In this document: positions 54,824 to 63,885 of the stretch, piece by piece
Numbering within the stretch: position 1 is the first letter of the stretch
Layout of the letters: every line of letters starts with the position of its first letter
DNA from: Botryobacter ruber
Lineage (GTDB): Bacteria; Bacteroidota; Bacteroidia; Cytophagales; Hymenobacteraceae
Length of the DNA stretch: 64,000 nucleotides
Reading direction: 5' to 3'
Assembly (NCBI RefSeq): GCF_003347595.2
Contig: NZ_QCZK02000015.1
Location: 124,001 to 188,000 of the forward strand
Position numbers and translations under genes: made by a program
The notes under the pieces: model-generated
What the model was told of the DNA's origin: nothing
The model's input: the letters and a program-made list of their open reading frames with translations, nothing else
The model's database searches: none

Positions 54824-55642
54824 ATGTACGAAAACAAGAAAAATAAAGAAGAGATGAGTCAATCAACGAAAGAGACAAATGTGCAGAAAAAAGCAAAGAT
54901 CGAGAGCTATGATATAGCCAAATCTGATGAAACGCTGCACCTGGCTGTTGACCTGGCAAAGTTTATCAAAGAGAACAGGTTATTCCAGAATATACAAGGC
55001 AAAGAGTACGTGAATGTGGAAGGGTGGCAATATGCCGGCTCCCGGTTAGGTATTCTGCCGGTTGTAGAACATGTGGTAAATATTAGTACCGACGATGAAA
55101 TAAAATACCAGGCCAAGGTAAACCTGCTCGACCTCCGCAGTCAGCAGGTGGTGGGGGCGGGTTTTGCGATCTGCTCTAACCGCGAACAAGGTAAAAAGTA
55201 TTACCAGGAATTTGCGATAGCCTCCATGGCACAGACGCGCGCCATTGGTAAGGCCTACCGGAACATCCTGGCCTGGATTATCCGGGCAGCTGGTTATGAG
55301 CCGACTCCTGCAGAGGAAATGGATTATTCTGGCAACGACACCGCCAAGGCCGACAAGCAGCCTGCTGTGCCTACCGAGAAGAAAGCAACCATGAAGGCCG
55401 CCCCTGCAACAACAGCGGCGCCTGCAGCGGAAACAGAACCTGCTCCCGGCATTCGCTATGCATCAGCCAAGCAGAAAGAAGAAATTATCCGCCTGCTGAA
55501 CAACCCGGTGATTACCCGCCAGGAAAAGACCAAGATGTTGCTGAACATCAACCGCCTGGATGAAGAGCGTGCTGCCCAGGCCATCGAAAAGCTGAAAAAG
55601 GTGATCGAAGACCGTGAAGATGGTCAGTCTGCAGCGGCTTAA
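54824..55642 (+). CDS. Hypothetical protein with phage-type VEGWQ domain
   Basis: 272 aa. The central domain (~40-155; VNVEGWQYAGSRLGILPVV, then FAIASMAQTRAIGKAYRN) resembles proteins that I know from phage genomes and some Bacteroidota and whose role is not established; a single-strand annealing function is possible but unproven. A low-complexity linker (AAPATTAAPAAETEPAP) leads to a C-terminal helical domain. A strong terminator follows. Confidence 0.7.
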   Translation: MYENKKNKEEMSQSTKETNVQKKAKIESYDIAKSDETLHLAVDLAKFIKENRLFQNIQGKEYVNVEGWQYAGSRLGILPVVEHVVNISTDDEIKYQAKVNLLDLRSQQVVGAGFAICSNREQGKKYYQEFAIASMAQTRAIGKAYRNILAWIIRAAGYEPTPAEEMDYSGNDTAKADKQPAVPTEKKATMKAAPATTAAPAAETEPAPGIRYASAKQKEEIIRLLNNPVITRQEKTKMLLNINRLDEERAAQAIEKLKKVIEDREDGQSAAA

Positions 55643-55670
55643 TTTGATATAATTTTACTTTTAACGAAAG

Positions 55671-55698
55671 GGCTGTCCGGAAAGGGCAGCCTTTTTTT
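55671..55698 (+). terminator. Terminator after the 272-aa gene
   Basis: GGCTG (55671-55675) and CAGCC (55687-55691) with further partial pairing, then T7. Confidence 0.8.
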
Positions 55699-55843
55699 GT
55701 GGCGTTAGCTGCTGGTGGCAAAATTGCCATTTTGTTTGAGCCATAATCTATACCTTTGTAAGGTAGCAGCAGCAACTCCATTATGCAAAACAGGAGCAAG
55801 TTTTCTGGCCTCCTTTGAAGGTAATTTACAGGTAAAAAACTTT

Positions 55844-55920
55844 CTGCAGCTACTACCATTGCCTTTGCACCTAAAAAGAGAAATAAACTGCTTCAAGTTT
55901 TTAACTTGGAGCTTTTTATG
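55844..55920 (-). repeat. Dispersed repeat copy 18 joined to palindromic element
   Basis: The variant repeat (55844-55872) continues into the same CTTGAAGCAG arm found at 48.58-48.65 kb, in opposite orientation; the homology spans about 75 bases. Confidence 0.7.
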
Positions 55921-56035
55921 GGGCAAGTTTCCAACTTGCGTGGATAGGCAGAACAAATATACCAAGTTTGTAAGTTGAAAACTTACCCTATATCAACCAC
56001 AAGATGAAATCTTGCGGTAGTTTGTTTTTTCTGTT

Positions 56036-56149
56036 GCTGATTCGGATTTGTAATCCGACTAAAACAAAACATTATATGGATTTAACAACCAAAGGCCACG
56101 AGGATTACAAGTCCCCTCCGAAGGATTTGGATTGCAAATCCGAATCAGC
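56036..56149. repeat. GCTGATTCGGATTTG inverted repeat
   Basis: GCTGATTCGGATTTG (56036-56050) and its exact inverse (56135-56149) flank 84 bases. The same core forms the hairpin at 11696-11728. Confidence 0.85.
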
Positions 56150-56182
56150 TGTAAGTAACTGAAGTTAAGCAGGTAATTTTTT

Positions 56183-56295
56183 GTCCCCCTTTGAAGGGGG
56201 TAGGGGGATGATTTACACCTGCGAACAAAACAGGGCTGTACTTGCATTCATTCACAGCCCGTGCATCATCCCCCTTACCCCCTTCAAAGGGGGAC
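56183..56295. repeat. 30-bp-arm inverted repeat (MITE-like)
   Basis: Arms start GTCCCCCTTTGAAGGGGG (56183) and end with the inverse at 56295, about 30 bp each, spaced by 52 bases with an inner GGGCTGT/ACAGCCC stem. Confidence 0.85.
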
Positions 56296-56342
56296 TTTTC
56301 CTACGAAAGTAAATGTATGCGTAATATCTGTTTTTAAAACCA

Positions 56343-58262
56343 GTGCAGGACATCCACCACATACTCAAAACCTATTGGGGCTACGAGCAGTTCAGGCCGC
56401 TGCAGGAGGATATTATACGTTCGGTATTGGCGGGTAACGATACGCTGGCGCTATTGCCAACCGGTGGCGGCAAATCGATCTGTTTCCAGGTGCCTGCCCT
56501 TGCTATGGAAGGGCTTTGCCTAGTGATCACGCCGCTTATTGCCTTGATGAAAGACCAGGTGGAGCAGCTGAACAAACGGGGGGTGCCTGCCGTGGCGGTG
56601 TATTCGGGCATGAGCCGCCGCGAAATTGACATTGCCCTCGACAACTGCGTATTCGGCAACACCAAATTTTTATACCTGTCGCCGGAGCGCCTGCTCACCG
56701 ACCTGTTCCAGGAGCGGATAAAGCGCATGAAGGTGAGCCTGCTGACCGTAGACGAGGCGCATTGTATTTCGCAATGGGGCTACGATTTCCGTCCGCCTTA
56801 CCTGCAGCTGGCTGCGCTGCGCCCCCTCCTGCCCGGTGTGCCCGTTATCGCCCTCACCGCCACCGCCACCGAACAGGTGAAGCAGGACATACAGGAAAAA
56901 CTGCAGTTCAAAGAGAAAAATGTTTTCCAGAAAAGCTTCGCCCGCTTCAACCTCTCCTACTCCTGCGTTGCCACTGAAGATAAAGTAAAGCGCCTGCTCG
57001 AAATTCTGCAGCGTGTGCCGGGACAGGCCATCGTGTATGTGCGCAGTCGCAGGCAAACCGTGGAGATGGCAAAGTTCCTGGCAAGCAAGCGCATTGCCGC
57101 AGCGGCCTACCATGCCGGCCTCAAATTTGAAGAGCGCAGCGCCGTGCAGAGCAGCTGGATTCAGGACAAGGTGCGGGTAATGGTGGCAACCAATGCTTTC
57201 GGGATGGGCATCGATAAACCGGATGTGCGGCTGGTCGTGCACCTGGACCTGCCCGAGAGCCTGGAAGCCTATTACCAGGAAGCAGGCCGCGCCGGCCGCG
57301 ACGAAAAGTATGCCTACGCTGTTATCCTTCACGGACCGAACGATGTGGCAGAGCTGCAGCGGAAGGTAGAAGAAGCGCATCCACCACTGGAGCTGATACG
57401 GCGGGTGTACCAGTCGCTGGCTAATTACTACCAGATGGCAGTAGGCAGCGGCCAGCTGAGCAGTTTCGATTTCGACCTGGAAGATTTCTCCAAAACTTAT
57501 AAGCTGCGGCCACTGGAGGTGCACCATGTAATCAAACGCCTGGAGGGCGAGGGCTATATTCAGCTGAACGAGGTGTACTACATGCCTTCGCGGCTCATGT
57601 TTGTGCTGGAGAATACGGCGCTCTACGAGTTCCAGGTAATCCACCCGGAGTACGAAGGGCTGGTGCGGCTAATCCTGCGGTTGTATGGTGGCGAGGCGTT
57701 TGTAAATTTTGTAAAGGTGTCGGAGCGAAAAATGGCGGAGTTGCTGAAGCTGCCCGAGCAGGAAGTGCGGCGCAGGCTGGAGTACCTGCACAAACTGGAG
57801 GTGCTGGTGTACGAGCCCAAGCACGATGCACCCCAACTCGTTTTTACCGCGCCGCGCCAGGATGCCATCAACCTGCCCCTCGACCATAAAAAGCTGGCGC
57901 AGCTCCGCGAAAGGGCCTTGCAACAAGCCAAAGAAATGGGCCGCTACGTGGAAACCACTGATCGTTGCCGCACCCAACTGCTGCTGGAATACTTCGGAGA
58001 AATCAGCGACAAGCGCTGCCGCATCTGCGATTACTGCCTGGCCGAGCGAAAGAAAGAACGGGCAGAACAGGAAGCAGCCGCACTCCGGCAGAAACTACTG
58101 GAGCTGCTGCACCACCAACCCTGGCTCCCGAAAGAGCTGGTAGCACAGTTTGAGCCAAAGCACCACGAGCAGACAACCCGACTGCTGCGGGAGCTTCTGG
58201 ATTTGGGGCAGGTGATGCGCCACGAAAACGGGAAGCTGGCGGTAACAGAAAAGGAGGCTTAG
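56343..58262 (+). CDS. recQ: ATP-dependent DNA helicase RecQ
   Basis: 639 aa from GTG. Motif I LLPTGGGKS, motif II DEAHCISQWGYDFRP, motif VI QEAGRAGRD; a zinc-binding RQC domain with CRTQLLLEYFGE and CRICDYC; the C-terminus is short and charged without an HRDC domain. 3'-5' helicase for recombination and repair. Confidence 0.94.
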   Translation: MQDIHHILKTYWGYEQFRPLQEDIIRSVLAGNDTLALLPTGGGKSICFQVPALAMEGLCLVITPLIALMKDQVEQLNKRGVPAVAVYSGMSRREIDIALDNCVFGNTKFLYLSPERLLTDLFQERIKRMKVSLLTVDEAHCISQWGYDFRPPYLQLAALRPLLPGVPVIALTATATEQVKQDIQEKLQFKEKNVFQKSFARFNLSYSCVATEDKVKRLLEILQRVPGQAIVYVRSRRQTVEMAKFLASKRIAAAAYHAGLKFEERSAVQSSWIQDKVRVMVATNAFGMGIDKPDVRLVVHLDLPESLEAYYQEAGRAGRDEKYAYAVILHGPNDVAELQRKVEEAHPPLELIRRVYQSLANYYQMAVGSGQLSSFDFDLEDFSKTYKLRPLEVHHVIKRLEGEGYIQLNEVYYMPSRLMFVLENTALYEFQVIHPEYEGLVRLILRLYGGEAFVNFVKVSERKMAELLKLPEQEVRRRLEYLHKLEVLVYEPKHDAPQLVFTAPRQDAINLPLDHKKLAQLRERALQQAKEMGRYVETTDRCRTQLLLEYFGEISDKRCRICDYCLAERKKERAEQEAAALRQKLLELLHHQPWLPKELVAQFEPKHHEQTTRLLRELLDLGQVMRHENGKLAVTEKEA

Positions 58263-58295
58263 CAGCTACTGCTCAATTAGCAGGGCCGCTCCCAG

Positions 58296-58327
58296 AGGAG
58301 CAGCGGCTGTGGTGGCTGGTGCAGCAG
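58296..58327 (+). repeat. 30-bp dispersed repeat, copy 19
   Basis: CTGGTGCAG variant, lying between the recQ stop codon and its terminator. Confidence 0.85.
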
Positions 58328-58340
58328 ACTGTAAAAAAGA

Positions 58341-58373
58341 AAAAGCTATCCTCCTTTCCGGAAGATAGCTTTT
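58341..58373 (+). terminator. Terminator after recQ
   Basis: AAAAGCTATC (58341-58350) and GATAGCTTTT (58364-58373) form a perfect 10-bp stem. Confidence 0.8.
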
Positions 58374-58445
58374 CTGAAAAAGACAAAAATATGAAGTCTA
58401 GCGCTCGACCAATTTGATTCTTAGAAAAAGATTCTGACTGCGGAA

Positions 58446-58557
58446 CTGTCCCCTTGAGGGGACCATAGGGGTGTTAAAGGCTTGAGAATTGGCAGAAGCA
58501 TATCAACAAAGGAATCCTTCTGATGTATACACCCCTCTTGCTCCCCTCAAGGGGAGA
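58446..58557. repeat. TCCCCTTGAGGGGA inverted repeat
   Basis: Arms start CTGTCCCCTTGAGGGGAC (58446) and end in the near-inverse at 58557; same design as the 56183 element but a different sequence. Confidence 0.75.
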
Positions 58558-58587
58558 ATTTCCTCTAAAGATTTAACTGGAGAAACA

Positions 58588-59493
58588 CTAGCTTACTTGC
58601 TGATGCTCCGGTTGTTCCACCTCCACATCGTTTTCTTTCCGGCGTTTGAACAATTTAACGACAGCAGAACCGCCAGCTGCCAAGGCAATAGCAATCACTT
58701 TCCAGAATTTCAGCAACAGGGCAAAGAAACCGGCTTTTGCTAGTAATTTACCGGCCACTAAACTACCGATGGTCCAGGCTGCCACATCGTCTACATCAGG
58801 GTCGAAGTCGAAATACGTCTGGCCTTGTTCAAATGTAACGCTGCCGGTTATAGTGGCAATGTTTTTCTTTACTTCCGGCAGATTGTTCATTCCTGCAATT
58901 GCATTCAGTACCAGTACACCTTTACGGCCCAGCACCCGCACATTGTAGTTTAGGGTATTTTCTTCCGAATCGCCGAATTTAACTTCTTTGGCCCAGTGCA
59001 GAATTTTGCTTTCCTGGTCGTAGTAAGGCGCCGATGCCCAGCCTACGAGCGTAATCGGCTCATAACCAGCTTCGGTACGTTCCTTGTTACCTTCCAGCGT
59101 CTCCTCCTGCATGGTTCCAAGCAGCTCCGTATAATCAATGTCGTTTGCATCGTCGTCTTTCACATAGCCGATTTCATCAAACTCAATGTCAAACACCCAC
59201 GCGTTCTGGTCCAGCACCCCATACTGCTCCGGTATCAGCATACCCAGCGTGGTTCCGCTTTTGGGGTTTCCCCACAGCTCCGTCAGTACATACTCAGCCT
59301 GCTCGGCATCCAGGTACTTAAAGCCTTTTGGTACGTTAATTTTTGCCAGGCCATCTTTCAGGCTGATCTCTCCATATTGATATTTCATGGAGCTTTCGAT
59401 CTGCTGTATCTGTTGTTGCAGCGAATCAACTTCCTGGGCAAAGGTTGGCACACTTGCCCATAGAAGGAAAAGAAGGGTGTACAGGTGTTTCAT
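58588..59493 (-). CDS. DUF2167 membrane protein
   Basis: 301 aa with signal peptide (cut at TFAQ), a periplasmic DUF2167 domain (LAKINVPKGFKYLDAEQAEYVL, EPITLVGWASAPYYDQ), and C-terminal membrane helices (~238-275) before a charged tail. Function unknown; monocistronic. Confidence 0.88.
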   Translation of the reverse strand: MKHLYTLLFLLWASVPTFAQEVDSLQQQIQQIESSMKYQYGEISLKDGLAKINVPKGFKYLDAEQAEYVLTELWGNPKSGTTLGMLIPEQYGVLDQNAWVFDIEFDEIGYVKDDDANDIDYTELLGTMQEETLEGNKERTEAGYEPITLVGWASAPYYDQESKILHWAKEVKFGDSEENTLNYNVRVLGRKGVLVLNAIAGMNNLPEVKKNIATITGSVTFEQGQTYFDFDPDVDDVAAWTIGSLVAGKLLAKAGFFALLLKFWKVIAIALAAGGSAVVKLFKRRKENDVEVEQPEHQQVS

Positions 59494-59744
59494 GAAAACG
59501 TGGAAATTGAATTTGTTTGATAGAAAGAATTAATAATGCTGTAAATATCTAAAGAAAAATCCAAAATCAAAGCTTCCACAAAATAAAATAATGCAATATT
59601 TTTAGTACAGGCACAAAAGCAAGCAGGAAACCAGGTATATACTTTTTCTAATACAAAAAAGAAACTACACAACACCCCTGCCTGCTATTCCTTTGCAGGG
59701 CATTAAAACTACAGAAAAACCTGCATCTCCTGTTAATACAAGTT

Positions 59745-60956
59745 TCAGCGATTCGCTAACGGCACCCCGACACTAAACCCGACCTGCACATCAGGCCCGT
59801 TATTTACAAGCAGGTCTTCCTGAATGTAAAAGGTGAAGGCGCACTTCCGGGAGTACTGGTATGCCAGTGTCCAGGCCTGGAGGTTCCGGAAAAGATGATG
59901 AAAGGTAACCGCCCAATGCGAGGTGTAGCGCTCGCCTGCCAGTGCCCAGTAGCCATAGCTTTTATCGCCGGTGTAATAAGCGCTCTGGTTGTGCATGCCC
60001 AGGCTAAGGGTGCTCCTGCTGTTATTGCGGCTTAACCAGCTGTACCGGAAAACGCTCTGTAAGGTAATACCGGTTTTTGCTTCTATAAAATCTACGTTAG
60101 CTGCTGCTGCAACGAGCCTTCTCCTCACAACACCTGACGAGCACCCGATCTGGAAGCTTCGGTAACCGGTAAACGAAAAGTTTTTTATGGCCGTAAGCGC
60201 CAGTCCGCCGTCGAGGGAGGTATTGTACGTGTGGTGTATAAACGCGACATGCGAGGTAGCTTTTAAGGCGAAGTTGCGGGAGTTGAGCCAGCCCGGATAG
60301 TAGCTGTATTTCAGCTCTGTTGCCGGTAAAAACACATCTCTTTCCTGGAACGCAAGCACCTTCCCGGCTGCATCCTGAAACCTGATTTGTGCCTGGTTGA
60401 AGCCATACACCCGCCGGGCAAAGGGGTCGGGATCTTTGTAGATATCCGAATGAAACCACTCGATAAACTGGTCGCTTGTGAGCAGGGCGGTGGGCGCCTC
60501 GCCTGCACTCAGGTAGTAGGCCCGTGAGACGATTCCTATTTCGTGCGCATTTTTAACTTTAAAACCAAGATCAAGCCGCAGTTCGCGCAGCACGCCATCG
60601 GCAGCGTACATTAGTTGCTGGTATGCTGCTGCGTCTTCTGTTAAACTTTTTTCCCGTGTGTGCCAGGGCAGCGAACGCATCCGTTCTATTTCAGCGCTTT
60701 CGGTTGGAATATAGGCCGTTACCGGCGGCGACCAGCAATTTCCGTTCGAAAACGTGAGATTCAGATAAGGTTCTTCCGGGGGCGCCATCCGAAAATCTTC
60801 GGCTAACCGCAGTGTAAAGATGCCTAAAGGATGAGTAGGCAAAAAGGGAGGTGTCATGACCTGGTGACCAGCCAGTTTTAAAGAATCTTTCTGTGCGAAA
60901 GCGGTCAAGGGAGCCCAGAAGAAAAATAATAAAAGTATTCCAAACTTAAAACGCAT
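59745..60956 (-). CDS. Hypothetical outer-membrane protein (DUF3187-like)
   Basis: 403 aa with a signal peptide (cut at AFAQ). The mature sequence is rich in aromatic residues and alternating strands, ending in a typical barrel-like C-terminus. It resembles DUF3187 proteins, but the match is by eye only. Divergence from the next gene leaves an AT-rich gap. Confidence 0.72.
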   Translation of the reverse strand: MRFKFGILLLFFFWAPLTAFAQKDSLKLAGHQVMTPPFLPTHPLGIFTLRLAEDFRMAPPEEPYLNLTFSNGNCWSPPVTAYIPTESAEIERMRSLPWHTREKSLTEDAAAYQQLMYAADGVLRELRLDLGFKVKNAHEIGIVSRAYYLSAGEAPTALLTSDQFIEWFHSDIYKDPDPFARRVYGFNQAQIRFQDAAGKVLAFQERDVFLPATELKYSYYPGWLNSRNFALKATSHVAFIHHTYNTSLDGGLALTAIKNFSFTGYRSFQIGCSSGVVRRRLVAAAANVDFIEAKTGITLQSVFRYSWLSRNNSRSTLSLGMHNQSAYYTGDKSYGYWALAGERYTSHWAVTFHHLFRNLQAWTLAYQYSRKCAFTFYIQEDLLVNNGPDVQVGFSVGVPLANR

Positions 60957-61128
60957 TTATCTTGATCCGAAAAAATATCCATAACGGTTCGTTTTCAGGA
61001 TAAAAGCAGGTACTCTCCAATGCAGGGTAAAGCACCTGCTTTACCTCTTATTAGTTGTATACACCTGATTTTAAGTGATGTTTCCTATATATATCAAAAA
61101 AACAAACCGAAAAAGGCTGTTGGCTACT

Positions 61129-62103
61129 CTACTGGCTTAACACGATGCGGTATTGTGGTTCGGAATAGGTGCCGTCGCTGTGGCGGGCATGGCTGCGGGT
61201 CCAGACGCCGCCGGTGTAAATCCAGGTGTGGTGGTTGGAGTTAACGAGGCTGGCGGCCAGGGTTGGTTCGTAGCTGAAGGTGGTTTTCTTCGTGCCATCG
61301 TTAGTGGTATAGGTTTCAAGTTTCCTGTTTCCGGGAAGCAGCAGCCACTCAAAAGCGACAAAAAAACCCGCCTGCGGCACCCGCACATTGAGCTCGTTCA
61401 GGTTAATGGTTACCGCTTTGTTTCCATTCGGAACCGTAACAATCAGGGGCACCTGCAGCAGGTCGGCACCCGGAGCGCCTGCTGCTGTAACCTGTAGCAG
61501 CCGCAACCGGATGCGGGCATTCCGGATACCGCTCCTCGTTACAAAAGTCAGTTTTTCGAGGTAAGGTGTTTGGGCATATTCCGGGTGGTAAGGGAAGAAG
61601 CGCGCAATTATCCAGGGGCTGGCATTGTTGCTGCCGATGCCAAACCCACTCCTGACAGCTGATTTCCGGAAGGCGCCGATGGTGCGCTTGAGTACCTTGC
61701 CTGGCTTCCGGACCGTCACTTCTCCTAAAGTAAGTGCCTGCGGAGCCAGTGCGATGGTCAGCGGGCTTGTTGTTACCCGTACGCTTTTGCGCTCGTAGCC
61801 AACTGAGGAAACAACCAGGACCGTTGTTCCGGTAACAGCCTGCTCTAAAAAGAAAGTACCGTCTTCCGCAGCAGTTGTCCCCCCTGTTCCGTTTTCGAGC
61901 TGGATGTTGGCGTACGCGACCGGTGCTCCGGTTTTTGCGTCGGTGACACGGCCTTTGATTTGAGCAAAGCTACCTGTACAGGTACAAGTGAACAGCAGCA
62001 GCCCCGCCACCAGCAGCACCTGCCTCAGTTGGGCGACGCTGATCTTCAGTTTAGGTAGTGGTAAAACAGGAGCCTGCATCAATCTTCTACTAAAATTACC
62101 CAA
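61129..62103 (-). CDS. Carboxypeptidase-regulatory-like domain protein
   Basis: 324 aa (Met9 at 62079 also a possible start). Signal-anchor helix, then a CarboxypepD_reg-like Ig domain (~47-125; IKGRVTDAKTGAPVAYANI, VLVVSSVGYERKSV) without the TonB plug or barrel, and a C-terminal unknown domain of ~190 residues. Probably periplasmic or surface-bound. Confidence 0.8.
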   Translation of the reverse strand: MGNFSRRLMQAPVLPLPKLKISVAQLRQVLLVAGLLLFTCTCTGSFAQIKGRVTDAKTGAPVAYANIQLENGTGGTTAAEDGTFFLEQAVTGTTVLVVSSVGYERKSVRVTTSPLTIALAPQALTLGEVTVRKPGKVLKRTIGAFRKSAVRSGFGIGSNNASPWIIARFFPYHPEYAQTPYLEKLTFVTRSGIRNARIRLRLLQVTAAGAPGADLLQVPLIVTVPNGNKAVTINLNELNVRVPQAGFFVAFEWLLLPGNRKLETYTTNDGTKKTTFSYEPTLAASLVNSNHHTWIYTGGVWTRSHARHSDGTYSEPQYRIVLSQ

Positions 62104-62133
62104 TAGAACAGCGCAGGAACCGGTGCGGCTGTG

Positions 62134-63051
62134 CTATTTCCTGATAAAGTTGTTGATAGCCGCCAGGTACTCGTTAAAGCCCATTTTAAGCGGAACCTCA
62201 TCGTGGTCTGCTCCCGGTACGCGGATGGCTGTTTTTTGGGAACCGCCATAATTCTGGTAAACAATTTCGCCGTGGGTGTGGATGCTCAGGAAATCGTCGT
62301 CGATGCCGTGTATCCAGAGGAAGGGCTGCTGGACCTTCTTTATTTCTTCGGCATTGTTGATTTTCAGATCAGTGACAAAAGTACCCGGGATAGATAGCCG
62401 GGAGGCATCCTGCACCATGACGGCGGCAGAGGCAAACGGTGCTTCCAGTATCAGTTTGGCAGGACGCAGGGCAAAAGAAATAGGAATGGCAGCAACTATG
62501 GTGGCAGGGGCAGTACCCATGCTGAAGCCGTACATGATCAGCCGGTCTGAGGTGAGGCCGTTTTGCTTTAGCCAGGTCAGGGCCGTATTCACATCAGCAT
62601 ATAAACCTGACTCCGAAGGCTCTCCTTCCGATAAACCGTAGCCCCTGTAGTCGATCATGAGCACGCCGTAGCGGTTCTTTTGTCCGGTGTTGGCCAGCAG
62701 CTTGGCGCGTTGCCAGTAAAAATCCATGTGGTCGCGGTTGCCGTGGCAGTACATGATCACGGTGTCGGTGGCAATGCGGTTGAGGTCGCCCAGGTACACG
62801 CCGTGAATGGTATAAGACCCGCTTTCGCCGGGTGTTTGGGAAGTGAAGGTGAGCCGGTTGATTTTGTTCTGCGGAATGGTATAGCTGTTGCCTAACCTGA
62901 AGTCGACTTCGCCGGTGTAGTTATCGAACTTGTATTCGGTGATGGTGTTGTCGGGGTTGAACAGGTTATCGTCGAGGCGCAGGCAGCTGCTGCACAAGAA
63001 GAGCAGTGTGCAGAGGACAGCCAGGAAAAGTTGTTTAAATGTTTTAATCAT
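62134..63051 (-). CDS. Alpha/beta hydrolase lipoprotein
   Basis: 305 aa with a lipobox (LCSSC). Alpha/beta hydrolase fold: nucleophile Ser in MYGFSMGTAPA, acidic residue in WIHGIDDDFL, and catalytic His in GADHDEVPL; the segment YCHGNRDHMDF fits the oxyanion region. Likely a periplasmic esterase or peptidase. Its ATG overlaps the stop of the upstream gene by one base, indicating coupled translation. Confidence 0.9.
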   Translation of the reverse strand: MIKTFKQLFLAVLCTLLFLCSSCLRLDDNLFNPDNTITEYKFDNYTGEVDFRLGNSYTIPQNKINRLTFTSQTPGESGSYTIHGVYLGDLNRIATDTVIMYCHGNRDHMDFYWQRAKLLANTGQKNRYGVLMIDYRGYGLSEGEPSESGLYADVNTALTWLKQNGLTSDRLIMYGFSMGTAPATIVAAIPISFALRPAKLILEAPFASAAVMVQDASRLSIPGTFVTDLKINNAEEIKKVQQPFLWIHGIDDDFLSIHTHGEIVYQNYGGSQKTAIRVPGADHDEVPLKMGFNEYLAAINNFIRK

Positions 63052-63710
63052 CAGAATCTGCGTCTTAGTCCAAAATACACACCGCTAGCCCCTTTGTCGC
63101 CGGGACCGTAGTAATCCACCACTATTTTGCTTTCATCCTGGTTAAAGGCCACCTGTTTCAGCTCGACGGTATAGTCCCATTTGCTGCGCACAAAGGTGTA
63201 GCCCAGTTGCAGGGAGGGCAGCCAGTGGGCCGGTTGCTCTTCGCCGTGCGCCCGGGTGCTTTTGGTCTCAAACCAGTTGCTCATGCCAAAATAAATAACG
63301 TTGCGACGCGCGCCATGCTCCCAGAACGCATTCAGGTCGGCCTGCGGAAAAAGCCGTGTTTGCCAGTCACTCAAGCCGGTCATCAGGTTCAGCGTGCCGG
63401 AAGCGCTGAAGCCAGGCACAAAGCCTGCGGGTTGCCGGAAAGCATGCACCGCTCCTGCGTCGAGCTGCAGCAGTTTAAACGCTAGCGCGGTAGTATGCAG
63501 TCCGCCGAAAACGGTGGTGTTGCCGGTAAGGCCGTAGCCCACGTTCACATTGGTGAGCGGCAGCGGAATAACAACATCGCTGAAACTGATCAGCGGCCCG
63601 CCAAGGTCTGCTCCTACTGCCAGTTCACCTTCTGCAAGGGGCCTGACGTAACGTGTTGGGGCACAGGCCAGCAGGCACAGCAGTGGCATCAAAAGTAAAA
63701 GTCTTTTCAT
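63051..63710 (-). CDS. Hypothetical outer-membrane lipoprotein
   Basis: 219 aa from MKRLLLLMP. The signal ends at LLAC (lipobox). The mature part is beta-rich with alternating hydrophobic residues and ends in VYFGLRRRF, suggesting a small barrel-like protein. It is first in an operon with the alpha/beta hydrolase. Family not recognised. Confidence 0.75.
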   Translation of the reverse strand: MKRLLLLMPLLCLLACAPTRYVRPLAEGELAVGADLGGPLISFSDVVIPLPLTNVNVGYGLTGNTTVFGGLHTTALAFKLLQLDAGAVHAFRQPAGFVPGFSASGTLNLMTGLSDWQTRLFPQADLNAFWEHGARRNVIYFGMSNWFETKSTRAHGEEQPAHWLPSLQLGYTFVRSKWDYTVELKQVAFNQDESKIVVDYYGPGDKGASGVYFGLRRRF

Positions 63711-63823
63711 AAAGTTGCCCGGGTTAAAGCAAAACAACTGAAAGGTATGGAATTTATGGAATATTCTGTGCAGCCGGAAAAGAATTTCGCTGCTAAACTA
63801 CAAGCTGCTTAGCCAGTTATGCC

Positions 63824-63854
63824 GCAGCAGAAGTGGCTGTGGTGGCAGGTGCAG
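63824..63854 (+). repeat. 30-bp dispersed repeat, copy 20
   Basis: Contains the exact 20-bp core (GGCTGTGGTGGCAGGTGCAG), placed immediately beyond the terminator of the SRPBCC gene. Confidence 0.9.
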
Positions 63855-63856
63855 AA

Positions 63857-63885
63857 CGAATAAAGCGCCCCTAAAGCGCTTTATT
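63857..63885 (-). terminator. Terminator overlapping the SRPBCC stop codon
   Basis: GAATAAAGCGC (63857-63867) and GCGCTTTATTC (63875-63885) form a perfect 11-bp stem with a 7-nt loop; the stop codon is within the stem. Confidence 0.75.

Larger units (their letters stand above)
55643..56342. other. Repeat-dense intergenic region
   Basis: 700 bases without a gene, containing a variant dispersed repeat, two palindromic element types, and a TACCTTTG promoter-like box (55751-55758) with no gene behind it. Confidence 0.6.
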
